Shown one piece after another: positions 36,801 to 48,433 of a stretch of 64,000 nucleotides of DNA; positions within the stretch are counted from its first letter, which is position 1, and each line of letters starts with the position of its first letter. The stretch comes from Pithys albifrons albifrons. Its lineage: Eukaryota > Chordata > Aves > Passeriformes > Thamnophilidae. Location: contig NC_092463.1 in NCBI RefSeq assembly GCF_047495875.1, positions 5,641,557 to 5,705,556 of the forward strand, in the 5' to 3' direction. The position numbers and the translations under genes were made by a program. The notes beneath the pieces were generated by a model. The model was given only the letters and a program-made list of their open reading frames with translations. It did not search any database and was not told the origin of the DNA.

Positions 36801-39615
36801 ATTTCAGGGAATTCAGTCCTATCTCCTGGCAGCAGCAGCATTTTCAAAGGCAGAGTTCCTATTTCACCCATGTAAAAATAATGTAGGTTTTACTCAGTGA
36901 CTCCACATCTGTCCATAGGACCAGTTAATTGTTTGCTTGACTTTTTAGCCCTGTAAGAAATGTACCCACATTAAACACATATGGACCTTTTTGCATCTAC
37001 TAAGGATCTCCAAAATTTTTATCTTTCCAGTAACAAAGATGCCCCTTCCCAGTAATTTTGCTATAAGGATTTCTTAGTTAAAGTGATAAACAGACCCACT
37101 GCCTGGAAGTTCCAACCCTCTTTTTTTTTCAGAGGAGGTGACTCCCCTGGGACTTCAAACTCTTCACACATCATCTCGGAGCTTCACCTCTATGCTCAAC
37201 ACCTTTCCTACAAACTAGTTATGCTCACAGAATCACAGATCATAAAAGCAGACTTTCAGGATAACCAGGAAGTTCTGAGAAATCAATTCCACATTCAACC
37301 CCGGTGATCATTTGCTACAGCAACAGAGAAATCAGCAACTACGTAAATGCTGCATTATGTCTCTTTTTAAACTGCAAAAGCTGCAAAAGAGAGAAATCAG
37401 CCTCAGCCTTAGGTCAGCCCTACATCAAAGGCAACTGCCTCAATTTAAGTTTAGTGCACAGCAATATTGCAGTTTAGAGCACTTGGTCAATGGTGTTTAC
37501 CAAAGCTATAAACCTTTGTAATAAAAAGGAAAAAAAAGAACAACAACCCCAGCAAAATGGCAAACATGGTGCATCCTAAGACAGAGATGAGTGCTAACCA
37601 GAACATAAAAAAATTGGGATACACATTTTTATAACTTTTCTAAGGGGCAGGAGAAGACATTTCCCTTTGTACTGCAATCACCCTGCCAACAACAAATGAT
37701 TGCTGCTCACATCACACAGCTACACCTGCATGGAGCAGTTCAGCTTCCAGTTCAGCTCAAGTGCACATTTCATTTCCAGCGTGTTGCATCGTGCTTCACT
37801 GCCAGAGTCAACAGCAATGAAAATATCCTGCAACACAAAACACTTCCTATGCATGTGAGCAGCAAGCGCGTCTCTTTTGCCTCTCCATTAAGGACATCAA
37901 GGGAAAGACCTAATTAAGACTGATTGGAATTCAGACCCCTCCACACTTTGGTAGTCAGCAAAGAGATGATGCCTGTGAAACCTCACTGACCCCTCCCAAC
38001 ACAGCACACGGAATGCTGCTCAGGGAGTCAGAGCAGAGGTGAGACACTGCTCTCCAGGTCTGCTGTCTGCAGTTTTCACCTCCCACTCTGGACGTGGCTT
38101 TGGTGTGTGTTCCTCACGCAGGGAGAGGGATGCAGCTGACCTGAATATGGGTGAACACTTGCACAGAGGTGGCAGATTTAGAGCGACTTTTAGGCTGTGC
38201 TTAGAATTCAGCCCTCTGCCCTGCCAATGAGCTTGGGATTTAAAACATTTCCAAGCAGAGCTGCTCTGCTGGTGATGTACATCAGGACCTCCATGGTGTG
38301 AAGGACTCCCCTGCTCCCTGACATGCAAAATGCTGTTTGTGCTGTGCATAGGCATCCTCCCTGCACCAGCCTTGCTACCTCCTGCTTAGGAGGTAGGATT
38401 AGGCCTCTAAATGGCAGAACTCCCTTGATGATTGCAGCCCATAAATGCAGTCTGTCTCTCCAGCAGTGCTTTCACAGATGCCCCTGAGTGCTTTTGGGAG
38501 CAGTGTGGAGGGGGCAGGCTCTGCAGAGGAACATCAGCACAAACTCTGATGACTCGGGCTGTCTGCAGCCCTTCTCCAGACAGCTGTGCTGCAGAGGCTG
38601 CCCGGGGTGAGGATTTTCAGGCTGTTTGGTCATACAGCCAGTGACTAACGCAGTGCAGGGGAAGCTGAGAATGTTCAGATCTGTAGCTTCTGCATTCGTG
38701 GCTTTGGAATGTGTTGCCATGGGGTGAGGGACAGCAACCCGGGCTGTGTTTGGGATGCAAAGCTTTGGCCAGATGCTGTGCCCTGGTGCTGTTTCCTCCT
38801 CCTCAGCCACGGGGCTCACCCAGGGGCACCCACATGTGCACCCAAGACATGGACTGATATTTGCACAGAAAAAAAGCTTCAGACACAAGAGAAGCACAAG
38901 ATCCCCAGGGGCTGGCAGCAGGGAGGTTTCCAGCCTGACAAGGCTGACCCATACATTTGCTTTTTACTGTCTGCAGTTAACAAGCCCTTCTATGTCTTTT
39001 TGCCAACAACAAATCAGCTGCAGTTAATAAATTCAGCACTGCTGAAAAATAAGACATAATTAATGTCCTGAATTGCACAGAAAAGCCTTGAGCTGACATA
39101 ACTCTGAGGGTCTGTAGTCACCCTTGTGCAGAAACCATCTTTTGGTGAGCAGCCTCCCCTGCCTGTACCCAGGCAAACATCCCACTGCAGCACTGCATCC
39201 TGGATGGGAGTCACTGCTATTCAAGGGACATGTTGGGAATGCTGCAGCTGTTGATGGCATTTGTGTTGAAATAATCTCTGAAGAACCAGACACCTTTTCT
39301 GACACGAGATCTCATGATTGTTGGAGGATGCATCAAGGGCAGGTGACTCGTTACAGCAATGAAAGAAAGATTCAAATAACTCTCTTATTAGCTGTTATTT
39401 AAATAAAGATGGGAAAGACCACTCTAAAGGAATATTAAAATATAAAGTCAAATATTGAGATAACAACTCAATATTTGAAAGAGGCTGGCTTATGAGGGCT
39501 GTAGTAATTTCCAACAATTTTTATTCTCACCTAGACACACACCACAAATCAAAATAAACAGCAGCAACATTATAATGATTTTCATTCTAAGTTTTCAATG
39601 TATTTATATGCTATT
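33876..39615. other. Unannotated non-coding DNA with a perfect hairpin
   Basis: Mostly AT-rich, with no recognised repeat family. A 12-bp perfect inverted repeat lies at 39448-39478. GA-rich and A-rich runs occur near 35870 and 36040. A small GC-richer section with scattered open frames at 38.0-39.3 kb has no splice or CpG support. Confidence 0.4.
39448..39478. repeat. Perfect 12-bp inverted repeat (hairpin)
   Basis: TCAAATATTGAG at 39448-39459 is followed after a 7-base loop (ATAACAA) by its exact reverse complement CTCAATATTTGA at 39467-39478. It lies in AT-rich DNA, with no T-run terminator context and no open frame that uses it. Confidence 0.9.
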
Positions 39616-39695
39616 TTTCACAGTGCTGTAATGAGGTAGGTAAGTGCTGGTGCCTCCATTTTACATACAACTGATCTGAAGCAGTTTAGTCTAAT
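39616..39695 (-). repeat. MIR-like SINE remnant
   Basis: CAGTGCTGTAATGAGGTAGG, then CCTCCATTTTACATACAACT and GATCTGAAGCAGTTTAGTC, follow the reverse complement of the MIR 3' half (CCCTATGAGGTAGGTA..., CCCCATTTTACAGATGAGGA, AACTGAGG...). It is diverged, short and noncoding. Confidence 0.6.
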
Positions 39696-42600
39696 GGGTA
39701 ATAAAGCAAATTTATCTATATCTTCCAATTAGTTTACCCCTAAATTCAGCCCAATCCATGCTCACCTTTATGCATGCACGTAAGACCATCCTAATTTTAA
39801 AGCAATTAGGAATGTGCTTATGTTCCATACAATTAGGATCTTAAATATATGACTGAAACAAGGACAACTGAAATAGGTGATTCAAGTCCCCTCTATTTCA
39901 AGCCTTGTCTTGCAGGTGAGTGCCAAGAATTTATTCTCACTGTTTGTTGGAGGTGTGAGGTTTCTTGGAGGAATAAATAGGAACACTAAATGTGGGGTGT
40001 GTTCCTGAGTGCTGAATCATGCCAAGTCTACAGAAGCACATAAATTTACTTTTCCTAAATTAGAAAACTAATTACAAATAATGCTTCATTACTTGAAACA
40101 TGCTTTGCTATTTGAGGGCTGTCCTTTCTTTTGCAAAAAAAACCCCAAATAGCAACCCAACAACAAGAACCCCCAGAATTTTGAAAGCAGTTCTGATCTG
40201 GCAGTAAGAGAATAGAACATGAAAAACAGACACAAGGACATAATTGCTGTATCAAAAATGAAACAGATTAGTATGCACTTGGCCCATTTTAGAGGCACTC
40301 TGACTACTCAGGAGGGAAAGTGAAGCAAATTCCTAAGAAGTCACTCATTTAAAAATCTCCATTCCCTGCTGATGATGTGGACCTGTGGCACAACTCCTTG
40401 GGTATTTCAGGAATTTTGAGCTAAAACACAGGTGCAGAAAATAATTAGGTCTTAGGGCCAAATCAGGTCTCGAGGCTTAAAGCAGAGCATAACACCAGTC
40501 CTGAGCATCACGGGCCAGTCCAGGCCACACAGCTGGGCCAGCATCCTTTTGTGGGACAGTCAGTGAGGACATGAGAAACAGACCTGTGGGATCTGCCCAA
40601 ACATTTCCAGGAGGGCTGAGACAGAGGCAACACAAATCCCCACAGAGACTGGGATCACATGTTGAGTGTACATGTACTGCACACTACAGTTTTGGGGGAA
40701 AAAAAGTCATAAAACATGTTATTGAATGGCATCTCCAGAGCAGCAAGAAATAAAGAGGCAGATATGCCTCCTAGGACACTTACACCCATGAGATACAATG
40801 AACCACCCATCCCAGGGGAGATTCACAGCCCAGAAAATACTGCAACATGCAAAACCCAGTGCTTGCTGCAACTGGGACATCCTAAACCTCTCCCCTCCAT
40901 GCCGTTCTCTTCCTCCCCAGCCTGTCCTCCTCAGTTCCTTGCCTATAAATAAAGTATTTCATTACTGAGTGATGAAGATTAAAATAACGCAGGTGAGTCA
41001 CTACTTTGCTCTTTCATCTGCCTCATCCTCTTCCTCAACCCATTTGCAACCCCAAAGGCTGAAAAAACCGCATCAGTGTGGAAGCCAAAGCAGGGATGGA
41101 TCTCCCTGCATTCCTGTGGAGAACAGGGAAAAACCAGCTGCATTGTCATCTCTGTGGATTTGAGAACTACATTACTGCACAGACTCTAAACCAGGAGTTT
41201 TTATGCACCTCTGAGAGTACCCTCAGATGCAGGCACTTGCTGGAGGAGGCCAACAGGAACTGTTGCTCCTGCTTACCCAAGTGGGAATAGAGGATGGTAT
41301 TTCAGTAGGAATTTTGGTGTTTGTTGTTGTTTTTGATGGGTGACTGTGGGCTTTGGCCACTTTGTCAAGCTTCATGAGGATTATGGGAACAGAAAGATCC
41401 AAGAAGAAATCCACTGTGTTCCTGTCCCTCTCTGCAAAATCTGCTTGCACTTACAAAACCCCAGGAAATGCAAAGAGCCTCTACCAAATGATCTGTGTCA
41501 CCTTCATTCATAACCAGTAGATCAGAAGTTTTGAGTGACTAATCCAGGGAGCAGAGAAAAATTAAATCAAAAAGGACAAAAATGTCAGGAATAGAACTGG
41601 TTTGAATAGATACTCTTCCAAAGTGAGACTAAATCTGGCCTCAGTTGACTAAATCTGAGCAAGATTGCCTGTCAGCTGAGGGTATGTTTCCAAACACCTG
41701 CTGAGGCTCCCCTGTGACACGCTTAGGTCAGTGAATCCACTGTATCAAGACTTTCTACAGAAACCCAAAAAATCAGGGTTTGGATCACGGCCTTTACAGT
41801 GCACGAGTCCCTGACCAGTATATTGCCATGGATGCTTAGGGAGTGGAGTCCTAATAAAGCAGTACCTGGGAAGGCCACAAAGAGCCAGTTGCCCTGGGGA
41901 ACCTGCTGCATTTGTTCATGATCTGACATCCAAAAAAGTGGCAGTGCCAAACCTAAGTAGTGCAGACATGCATGTTCATACCTCCTTCTCTCCAGCCAGG
42001 TGAACCATGGAACCCTCATCTGCCTCAAAACCATCAAAAACCTCTTTTATGCTGAGGTGTAAAGGTGTCGGTATCTCAGCCTCTCTGGTAACTGGAGAGA
42101 AACAATAAACTGAGATTTACAAGTGATGTGTTATCAGTACAAACACAAGCTTATGCCAGGAGCACCTCAGTACAGTCCCCTGAGGCCAGAGGGCTGGTGG
42201 GTTAGCTTGTGGTGAAAGCAGGCAGCTACACAGCACATGCCTTCAAACTCAACCTCTACAAACCATGTGAATTAGAAAGATGTCTTTTAAAAATGTTCTT
42301 AAAGCACTGAGCCTAGAGAATCTGCCCTTGTCATAGAGCAGCAGGAGCCAAGTCCACTTGTAGTCTTGCATGCTGTATCCATCAGAGAACAAAACACTCT
42401 GGGGATTTGCTGTCTCACTGCTCCTCAAGAGGCAGGGGCTGTTCCTCAACTCATCTGCCTCATCCAGGCAGCTCCTAGTCCCTCCTTCCCACCTCTCCTC
42501 ACTGGCACATACCACATGGGTGCTGTTCAGTCCCATAAGCACAGGACTTTTGTGCCACTGAGGCACTCCAGGGGTTTCAAGCCAGCTCTGGCTGCTGTTC

Positions 42601-45600
42601 CAAAAGGGTTCCCATAGGCCATATTTGCCATCCCATTGTGTCCCCATAGATGTGTCCCAGTTATTAATGCCATCCCCTGTGGCACTGGGCACCTCTCCTT
42701 TGGGCAGTGGACTCCACTCGTGAGCTGTCTTTGGAGGCAGCAGGAAACAAGCCAGGATTTGTCAGGAATGTCCTGACTGCTATGGCCTGTCTGAAGGCAA
42801 GGACCATCCTGGAGTGAGTATAGCAGGCAGGGCTCTCTGGCAACAATCTCAGTCTCAGCTACAAGAACGTAGGGGCATAACACTGCTACCTAAACCACCT
42901 TACAGATACCCACCAGTGCACAAGGCTCTCCACAACTTCCTAGACCCTTCCACAGGAATCATCACTTCTATGAGTTTCTTTCCTTTTCCCACTCTTTTTC
43001 CCCCCTAAGCACACCTGCACCATGGAGGTACAGTCCATTCTTACATTTTGCCATTTCTCTGGAGGAAACTACACGTATTTGTCCTAGGGAATGCCTGTGT
43101 AATATTTTTGAAAATAATTCTTGTCAGGGAGTTTAATCACTGTTGGTGTATAAAAATAACAGAATCTGTGACCAGATGGTGTGTTGGGTGACATGGGGCT
43201 CTCTTCACCAACATGCAACTGCTCACCAGCCTTTCAGGACTGCTTCACTCACCAGTCCTTTCTTGCAAGAGCTCCCTGCAATCTCCTCTCACCCTGAACC
43301 AAATTAATTTTTGGGAAGGAGAAAAACTGCATTTGAGGGAAAGAAACCTTTTCAGCAAAATCCAGGGTCCAAGTATACAAGCAAGAGAAACAGCTTTGTC
43401 CCTGCTCAGAAGCTACTGGAGTTGCTCTTCACTGGATCTCTGCAGGAGGAGATGCCAGCATGGGATCTGCAGCTTCTTATTGCCCTGGCTTTGCTTGAGC
43501 AATCTCTGAGCTTTCCACTGCTCATGGGAATTTTTTCCTGCAGTCTCAATCACTGCCGATTTTGGTTGATCCAAAGAATGGGGAGTGAAATCCATCGCTT
43601 TTCATCATTCAGAAACCACTCACAAGGTTTTGACACAAAGCCAGCCTGGCTCAAAGCTGGGCCCATGGCCAGCTTGAAAATATTCCTGAACCTTTCAACA
43701 ATCCCTGGCTGGTTTTCAAACTTAAAACAAAAGCCAAGATCAGGGAAAGTTTGCAAGTTTTTAGGTTGTATAAGAAAATTTCTGTACAACCTGTGATAAA
43801 TTCCCATCATTTATTTTCAGTTGTTTTCATGCTGGGACAATCTATCAGATTCCAAACCCTGCTCTTGCCCCAGAAAGCACAACCATGTTTTCACAAAATA
43901 AGACTGGTCTGATAGGTGTGGAGGAAGATATGGGATGTGCTGGGAAGCTACCTGAGAAACATTCTGTCCAATTCACTCTCCTTTGGATGGATTGCTCGTT
44001 GTCTAAAGTGTCCCCAGATGGCCCATCATATAAGGAGTGCTCGAGTTTATGGCAGTCTGTGTCGGTGTTCTAAAAAGCTGAAGTTAGGTATCTCCTGCTG
44101 GGTCTATTCCTACAGCTCAGGAACAGGCAGGAATCTCTCTCTGAGCAGGAGAATTAGAGGCTTTTCTGAAAAACGACAGTTTTATATATTCAGCAATATT
44201 AATGTCTTCTTATTCAGAAACTTCTGAATACTTGGCCACATAGAGAGAAGAGGGAAATTATTTACTTCTCCTGGTGAAGGGAGAGGGAGCTGTAGGTCTC
44301 TGGGTGATGTGGAACAGAAATACAGATGCTGCAGCCACAAACAGAGACAGACTGTGCGCAGGACTGCGCTGGTTGGGATGCTGCTCTGTCTGCCATGGTT
44401 GGCTAGACACACACAGAGCCACATAACAGTCCTTTATTAAACAGGGAGAACAAAATGTGGAATGTTTAAAGCACATTACTACTGTTATGATATCACTAAT
44501 TTGACAGGCTGTCAATCCATGGCCAGCAAACACCAATAAAGATCTGTACCACTCACTTTACCTCCACCTTGCCACAGTCTGACACATACAAACGTGTCTA
44601 AACCCTCTTTGCAGAAGACTGCAAAAGCTGATAATTTCTTTACTTCTCTTTTTCTTCCTCCTTTTATTATTCTTTCCTATTTTTTCTTTTTCTTCTCTTT
44701 CTATTTGCCTAATCTGCATTCTGTGTTAATCTACACATCAGGTTCAGCCTGAAGAAGCCTTCATTAAATGTAAGCAGCATCACAGTGATTCCACTTAGTG
44801 GGAATCTACACAATTTAAGGGACCACCCCTCTTTGTTCTGTACACTAAGATTCAGCATGGCCGTATTTTTATCCATCAGTGAACAAAAAAAGCCCACAAG
44901 ATTCTTTTCCCCCTTCTTTGTGTCATTATACAGCTGAGGCAACCCCACCTGGAGACTCCAATCTTGCCCCTTTTTGCACACCCTCAAACAGCCTTACGCT
45001 GCCAGCCATCTGCCTGTCTCTCCAGTAGAAAGTCACGTTTCACAACCCAACAGTCAGCTCAGCGAATGAGCAGCACATCAGCAGATTAGCTGCCTGCCCA
45101 GAGCTACAAAACAGCAAAACATTTCCCACATCAGCCGATGGGCGTTAGATCCCATTTTACTACTGAACTCAGTCACATCAAGCAGACAGAAAAGCACAGG
45201 GCAACATCCATGTTGAGAGCAGACACATGCACCGGTGCACACTCAGACCCTGGAAAGCCACACATATGGGCATCAGCAGAATAACACACATAGACACTCA
45301 GACTGTGCTGTTTCTGGCCAGCTACTCTTTGTGCTGATTGACTGGAGGGGATTAGAAAGGACTCAGCCCAAAAACGCAGCTCCTAATGCTCCTGCAGCTA
45401 TTGCATAACAGAGATCGATTCCCATCCCAAGCCCTGACCCTCAACTTACTCAAGACAAGTTTAATGCTTCAGTCTGTGTAATGGAAACATCTACTTCCCA
45501 GTGAAGAGGAATCTAAATGCGATGGAACTGCTCCCCCAGGGCTGGGTTATTCATTTGGCTCTCTGATGAGTAGTAATGGGAAGGAAAGTAAGAAAGTGTC

Positions 45601-46364
45601 ACCAAGAAGGAAAGAGAATCATCTTCCCCCAAACATTTCTACCAGGAGCTACAGGAAGCTGAAGCTTCTCAAGTTCATTAATAGATATACACCTGCTACC
45701 AGTACACCTATTAAAGAAAGGAACCCTAGACCAAGGGAAATCAAACACATCCCTAAAGTAAACTGAAAATCAATGAACCTGCAGACCCTAAACTAAATGC
45801 AACCAAAGCCAAACACACCTCAAAAACCAAAGGAGGAAAACACAGCAACCAAAAAGCCCACAGTTAAATGAACTAGTCTCAAAAGCATGCAGAAAATGTA
45901 CAAACACTCCAGAACAGGCACTCCATTAAAAGTTGCATGAAAAAATAACATAAGAGGCCATGCAGGAATTCCAGGTGCACGAGGAATGGCTGAAGTAACT
46001 CTGCTGAGATCTGTCGCTCCAGGTGTGAACAGGTGTACAGCAAATGAGGATAGAGCCACATCAAGTTAGGTGAAATCAAGTGCGCTCCAACATCTGACTG
46101 AAATCTGGGTGTCCTTTGCCTAACAAACTGCAAAGAGCTTTAGGGAACTTGGCTGGCTCCTGCATCCCCCTTCCCCCATATCAGCAAAAAATAACTATTT
46201 GCAAAGGCCGCGGTTCCTCGTTATTTTCTGTTTTCCTGTATGCACTCACTAACACGTTAGTAATGTTTCCAAGCAGCCAGGCTGGGAGAAGAGAGGAAGG
46301 GACAGGAACGAGACAACCAGGAGATGCTGCTGCCTGGGCCCCTTTGTTGAGCATCTCTGGGTAC
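39696..46364. other. Unannotated non-coding DNA upstream of the CpG island
   Basis: No CR1 copy in nearly 7 kb. A pyrimidine-rich tract lies at 44635-44707. Overlapping minus-strand frames of 147 and 118 codons at 42249-42883 are in different phases and have no splice support. If the CpG-island gene is on the minus strand, this is its first intron. Confidence 0.4.
44635..44707 (+). repeat. Pyrimidine-rich low-complexity tract
   Basis: About 73 bases, nearly all T and C with a few A (TTCTTTACTTCTCTTTTTCT and similar). It is not a regular microsatellite and no exon follows it. Confidence 0.8.
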
Positions 46365-46378
46365 CCCTCGCCTTTTAC

Positions 46379-46568
46379 CTGGGGATGCAGTCGCCATGGC
46401 AACGGGCGGGTGTTCCCTGGCGGAGCCGAAAACCAGCTGTTCGCGCTGCTGAGCCCCATCTCCATCCCGCAGCGGAGCCCCAGTTGTGTACTGGTCCGCC
46501 CCGTCCGCAGCCCAGTGCACCCCAGTGCCCGCCAGCAGCAGGTCCTGGGGGTCCGGCGGGGCTGACAT
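46379..46568 (-). CDS. Candidate first coding exon, minus strand, unidentified
   Basis: On the minus strand an ATG in a good context (AGC before it, A at -3) opens a 63-codon frame that ends at a strong donor, CCCCAG|GTAAAAGG, leaving in phase 1. The peptide starts MSAPPDPQDLLLAG and includes acidic and aromatic residues (VHWAADGADQY, EQLVFGSAREH). Third codon positions are mostly G or C. This looks more like a real N-terminus than the Arg/Pro-rich shadows on other frames. No signal peptide or known domain. Minus-strand candidates at 11.5 and 9.5 kb accept the same phase, but many exons could lie between. It overlaps a plus-strand candidate, and both cannot easily be coding. Gene not recognised. 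Confidence 0.35.
46390..46403. promoter_or_regulatory. RFX X-box
   Basis: GTCGCCATGGCAAC matches the X-box consensus GTHNYY-AT-RRNAAC at every position and is close to palindromic. X-boxes bind RFX transcription factors and are enriched in promoters of ciliary and testis-expressed genes. It lies within the CpG island and inside the minus-strand candidate first exon, as expected for a promoter-proximal site. Confidence 0.6.
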
Positions 46569-46749
46569 GCTGCCTGCAAGGCGGCCGCTGATCTCCGGCT
46601 CTCGGGATGCAGCGGGAGCCACCGAAAGCGCTGCGGTGGCCGCCGGGCTGGACGGTGCTGCGGCCGCGCTGGAGTCTGGCCGGCTGCGGGGACCGGGAGC
46701 CGCCGCTGCTGCTGCTGTTGCTGTATCTCCACTAGCGCTTATTACGCAG
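46567..46749 (+). CDS. Candidate first coding exon, plus strand, unidentified
   Basis: On the plus strand an ATG (G at -3) starts a 61-codon frame ending exactly at a strong donor, ACGCAG|GTGAAA, in phase 0. The peptide starts MLPARRPLISGSRDAAGATE and is Ala/Gly-rich with an alanine run (from the CTG/GCT repeat at about 46705), then a short hydrophobic end before Q. A 5' extension of the same frame starts at 46486. Ala-rich N-termini from CpG islands are common but are also easily produced by chance in GC-rich DNA. It overlaps the minus-strand candidate by two bases at their start codons (shared CATG). No family recognised. Confidence 0.25.
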
Positions 46750-47022
46750 GTGAAAATGGCTTGTTAGTTGGAGCCTTCCAGCCCTTGCGTCACCCTGTGG
46801 CTGGCATATCACAGGGCAGGAATCTGCCAGCCGGGCTGCTGCTCTCCCCCGTTTAACTGCTTCAGCAGGGTAGGCATCGGCTTGTGTGGGTAAGGGAAGA
46901 AATGCCCACCTTCCAGGCGGGCACACTCTTCCCTCGCCTCTCCTGCCGCCTCCCTCTCGGCGCGCATCCCCCTCCTCCGCATCCCTCCGCTCCAGAGCAT
47001 CCCGCAGGCGCCGCAGACGGGC

Positions 47023-47228
47023 ATGGCAACGCTCCCGCCGGGCGAGCCGCCGGCTCCTCCTGCACCGCCGGGCTCGGCGGAGAGGACAGGCAGCCCTAAA
47101 ATCACCCCATTCCTGCCCATTCCTCCTCGTCTCCGCCAGCCCCTGACCCATCGGGAGAATCCGCACTCATCTCCTGCGTTTGTTTACCGTGTTGGCTCCT
47201 CTCTGTTGGAAGCCCCGCCAGAGACATG
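47023..47228 (+). CDS. Second candidate plus-strand first exon, unidentified
   Basis: An ATG in a good context (GGGCATGG) opens 68 codons that reach a moderate donor, GACATG|GTAACA, in phase 2; without splicing the frame stops right there with TAA. The peptide starts MATLPPGEPPAPPAPPGS (Pro-rich) and then becomes mixed (PLTHRENPHSSPAFVYRVGS). The candidate plus-strand exon at 54.2 kb accepts the same phase. If real, this would make the island a head-to-head promoter. Evidence is limited to frame, context and donor. Confidence 0.2.
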
Positions 47229-47290
47229 GTAACAGCTTATTGCATCTAAATGACACTTGTCAAAATAAACTCACAGCAGGTGCCTGTGTG

Positions 47291-47329
47291 CCTTTTTTTT
47301 CTTTTTTAGTTTTTTTCTTTTTTTCTTGG
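47291..47329 (+). repeat. T-rich run
   Basis: Nearly uninterrupted T with a few C, A and G just past the 3' edge of the CpG island. Low complexity. Confidence 0.85.
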
Positions 47330-47499
47330 TGTGCCACTGTATTTGCTTACTCTCTGCTGGAGGTAATGTGTGCTTACTGAGGCGATGAGAAATGCCAGGG
47401 ATCCTGGCAGTTAGCGAGAGCAGCAGCAACATGAGATACATTCACGGTAAAAGCACAGGGCAGGATCTGTACCCCCTCTGAGGTGAACTAGGAGCAAGT

Positions 47500-47590
47500 T
47501 ACCTTGCCATCCTTTTATACATGAGAAAACAGACTCGGGTAAATGGTAAGGGATCATTCCTGTGTTGCACAGAGTTCTGGCACTGTCAGG
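47500..47590 (-). repeat. Possible MIR-like remnant
   Basis: CCTTTTATACATGAGAAAAC followed by AGACTCGGGTAAATGGTAAG is similar to the MIR complement CCCATTTTACAGATGAGGAA then ACTGAGGC. It is short and weak. Confidence 0.3.
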
Positions 47591-47958
47591 TCAAACAAAC
47601 GAACTCATTTGTAGAAGGGCCTCTCTCATGTCATGTGACAGGTCAAGCTACAAAGTGGAGAGTAATTGCTCAGGCAGAGGACTTTATTCGCTCCCAGCTC
47701 TTTTCCTGTTGCAGCAGCAGATCTCCAGCTGTGATGTTTATGTCACAGCATCCCTAGGCAGGCTTCAAGACCCTCTCCAGCAAGCTTGGGCCTGAGTTTC
47801 AAAACTTAACATATTTCCACTTTTTCCAGGCAATGGGGTAAGCCCACAATGCAAGGTGAAAAGCATTTCCATTTGTGTTACCTTCACAGGGAGTTGCCAT
47901 CCTTATCGTCACTCCAGTCAAAAATCTATTTTTGGGAGCTGTCCTGCTGCTGCCTGAG

Positions 47959-48408
47959 TCATAGAATCATAAGATCATAGAACGAATTGGATTGGAAGGG
48001 ACTTAAGAGACCACCTAGTTCCAACCTCCCTGCCATAGGCAGGGACACCTTCCACTAGACAAGGTTGCTCAAAGCTCCATTAGCCTGGCCTTGAATACTT
48101 CCAGGGATGGGGTATCCATGACTTCTCTGAGCAACCTGTGCCAGTGCCTTACCAGCCTCACAGTAAATAATTTCATTCTATTATTCAATATAAAACTACT
48201 CTCAGCTTAAAAATATTCCAACTTGCCCTATCACTCCCTGCCCTTGTAAAAAGTCCCTCTCCATCTTTCCTGTGGGCTCCCTTCAGGTTCTGGAAGGCCC
48301 TGAAGGTCACCCCAAAGACTTCTCCTCTCCAGGCTGAACCATCCCAATTCTCTCAGCCTTTCAGTCCATGCTGTTCAGTCACAGCTCCCCGGAGCCCTTT
48401 AAAAATGG
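47959..48408 (-). mobile_element. CR1 LINE fragment with intact 3' tail
   Basis: The left edge has three CR1 terminal octamers in complement (TCATAGAATCATAAGATCAT), then GGAAGGGACTTAAGAGACCA and the full 3' UTR complement (CAGGGACACCTTCCACTAGA, GCAACCTGTGCCAGTGCCTT). It extends into the reverse-transcriptase C-terminal coding part (CTCTCCAGGCTGAACCATCC, TTCTCTCAGCCTTTCAGTCC). The 5' truncation is near 48408, directly before a 12-base tandem duplication. Decayed and noncoding. Confidence 0.93.
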
Positions 48409-48409
48409 G

Positions 48410-48433
48410 AGTGGACCAGGAAGTGGACCAGGG
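48410..48433 (+). repeat. 12-base tandem duplication
   Basis: AGTGGACCAGGA is followed immediately by AGTGGACCAGGG. It lies at the 5' edge of the neighbouring CR1 copy and may be a small local duplication from insertion or repair. Confidence 0.8.

Larger units (their letters stand above)
46365..47230. promoter_or_regulatory. CpG island, probable promoter and first exon(s)
   Basis: GC content and CpG density jump here and fall off on both sides, the only such region in the window. Within it are a perfect RFX X-box (46390-46403), a GC box GGGCGG just after it, a TTGCGTCA ATF/C/EBP-like site at 46785-46792, a CTG run at 46705-46723, and a second X-box half-site (ATGGCAAC, 47023-47030). CpG islands of this size usually mark promoters of broadly expressed or developmental genes. 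Good start-codon contexts and strong splice donors are present on both strands, so direction cannot be decided by eye and divergent transcription is possible. Confidence 0.8.

Noticed and set aside
42249..42883. Overlapping minus-strand frames of 147 and 118 codons
   Set aside because: Different phases, no usable splice sites, no recognisable domain.
46181..46732. 183-codon minus-strand frame starting in the CAG run
   Set aside because: Begins with a poly-Gln run from the CTG repeat, starts in another phase from the better candidate and runs past the strong donor at 46379. Likely a shadow.
46732..47166. Arg-rich 144-codon minus-strand frame in the CpG island
   Set aside because: Strong Arg/Ala/Gly bias is the usual shadow of GC-rich DNA. 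It is probably 5' UTR or promoter.
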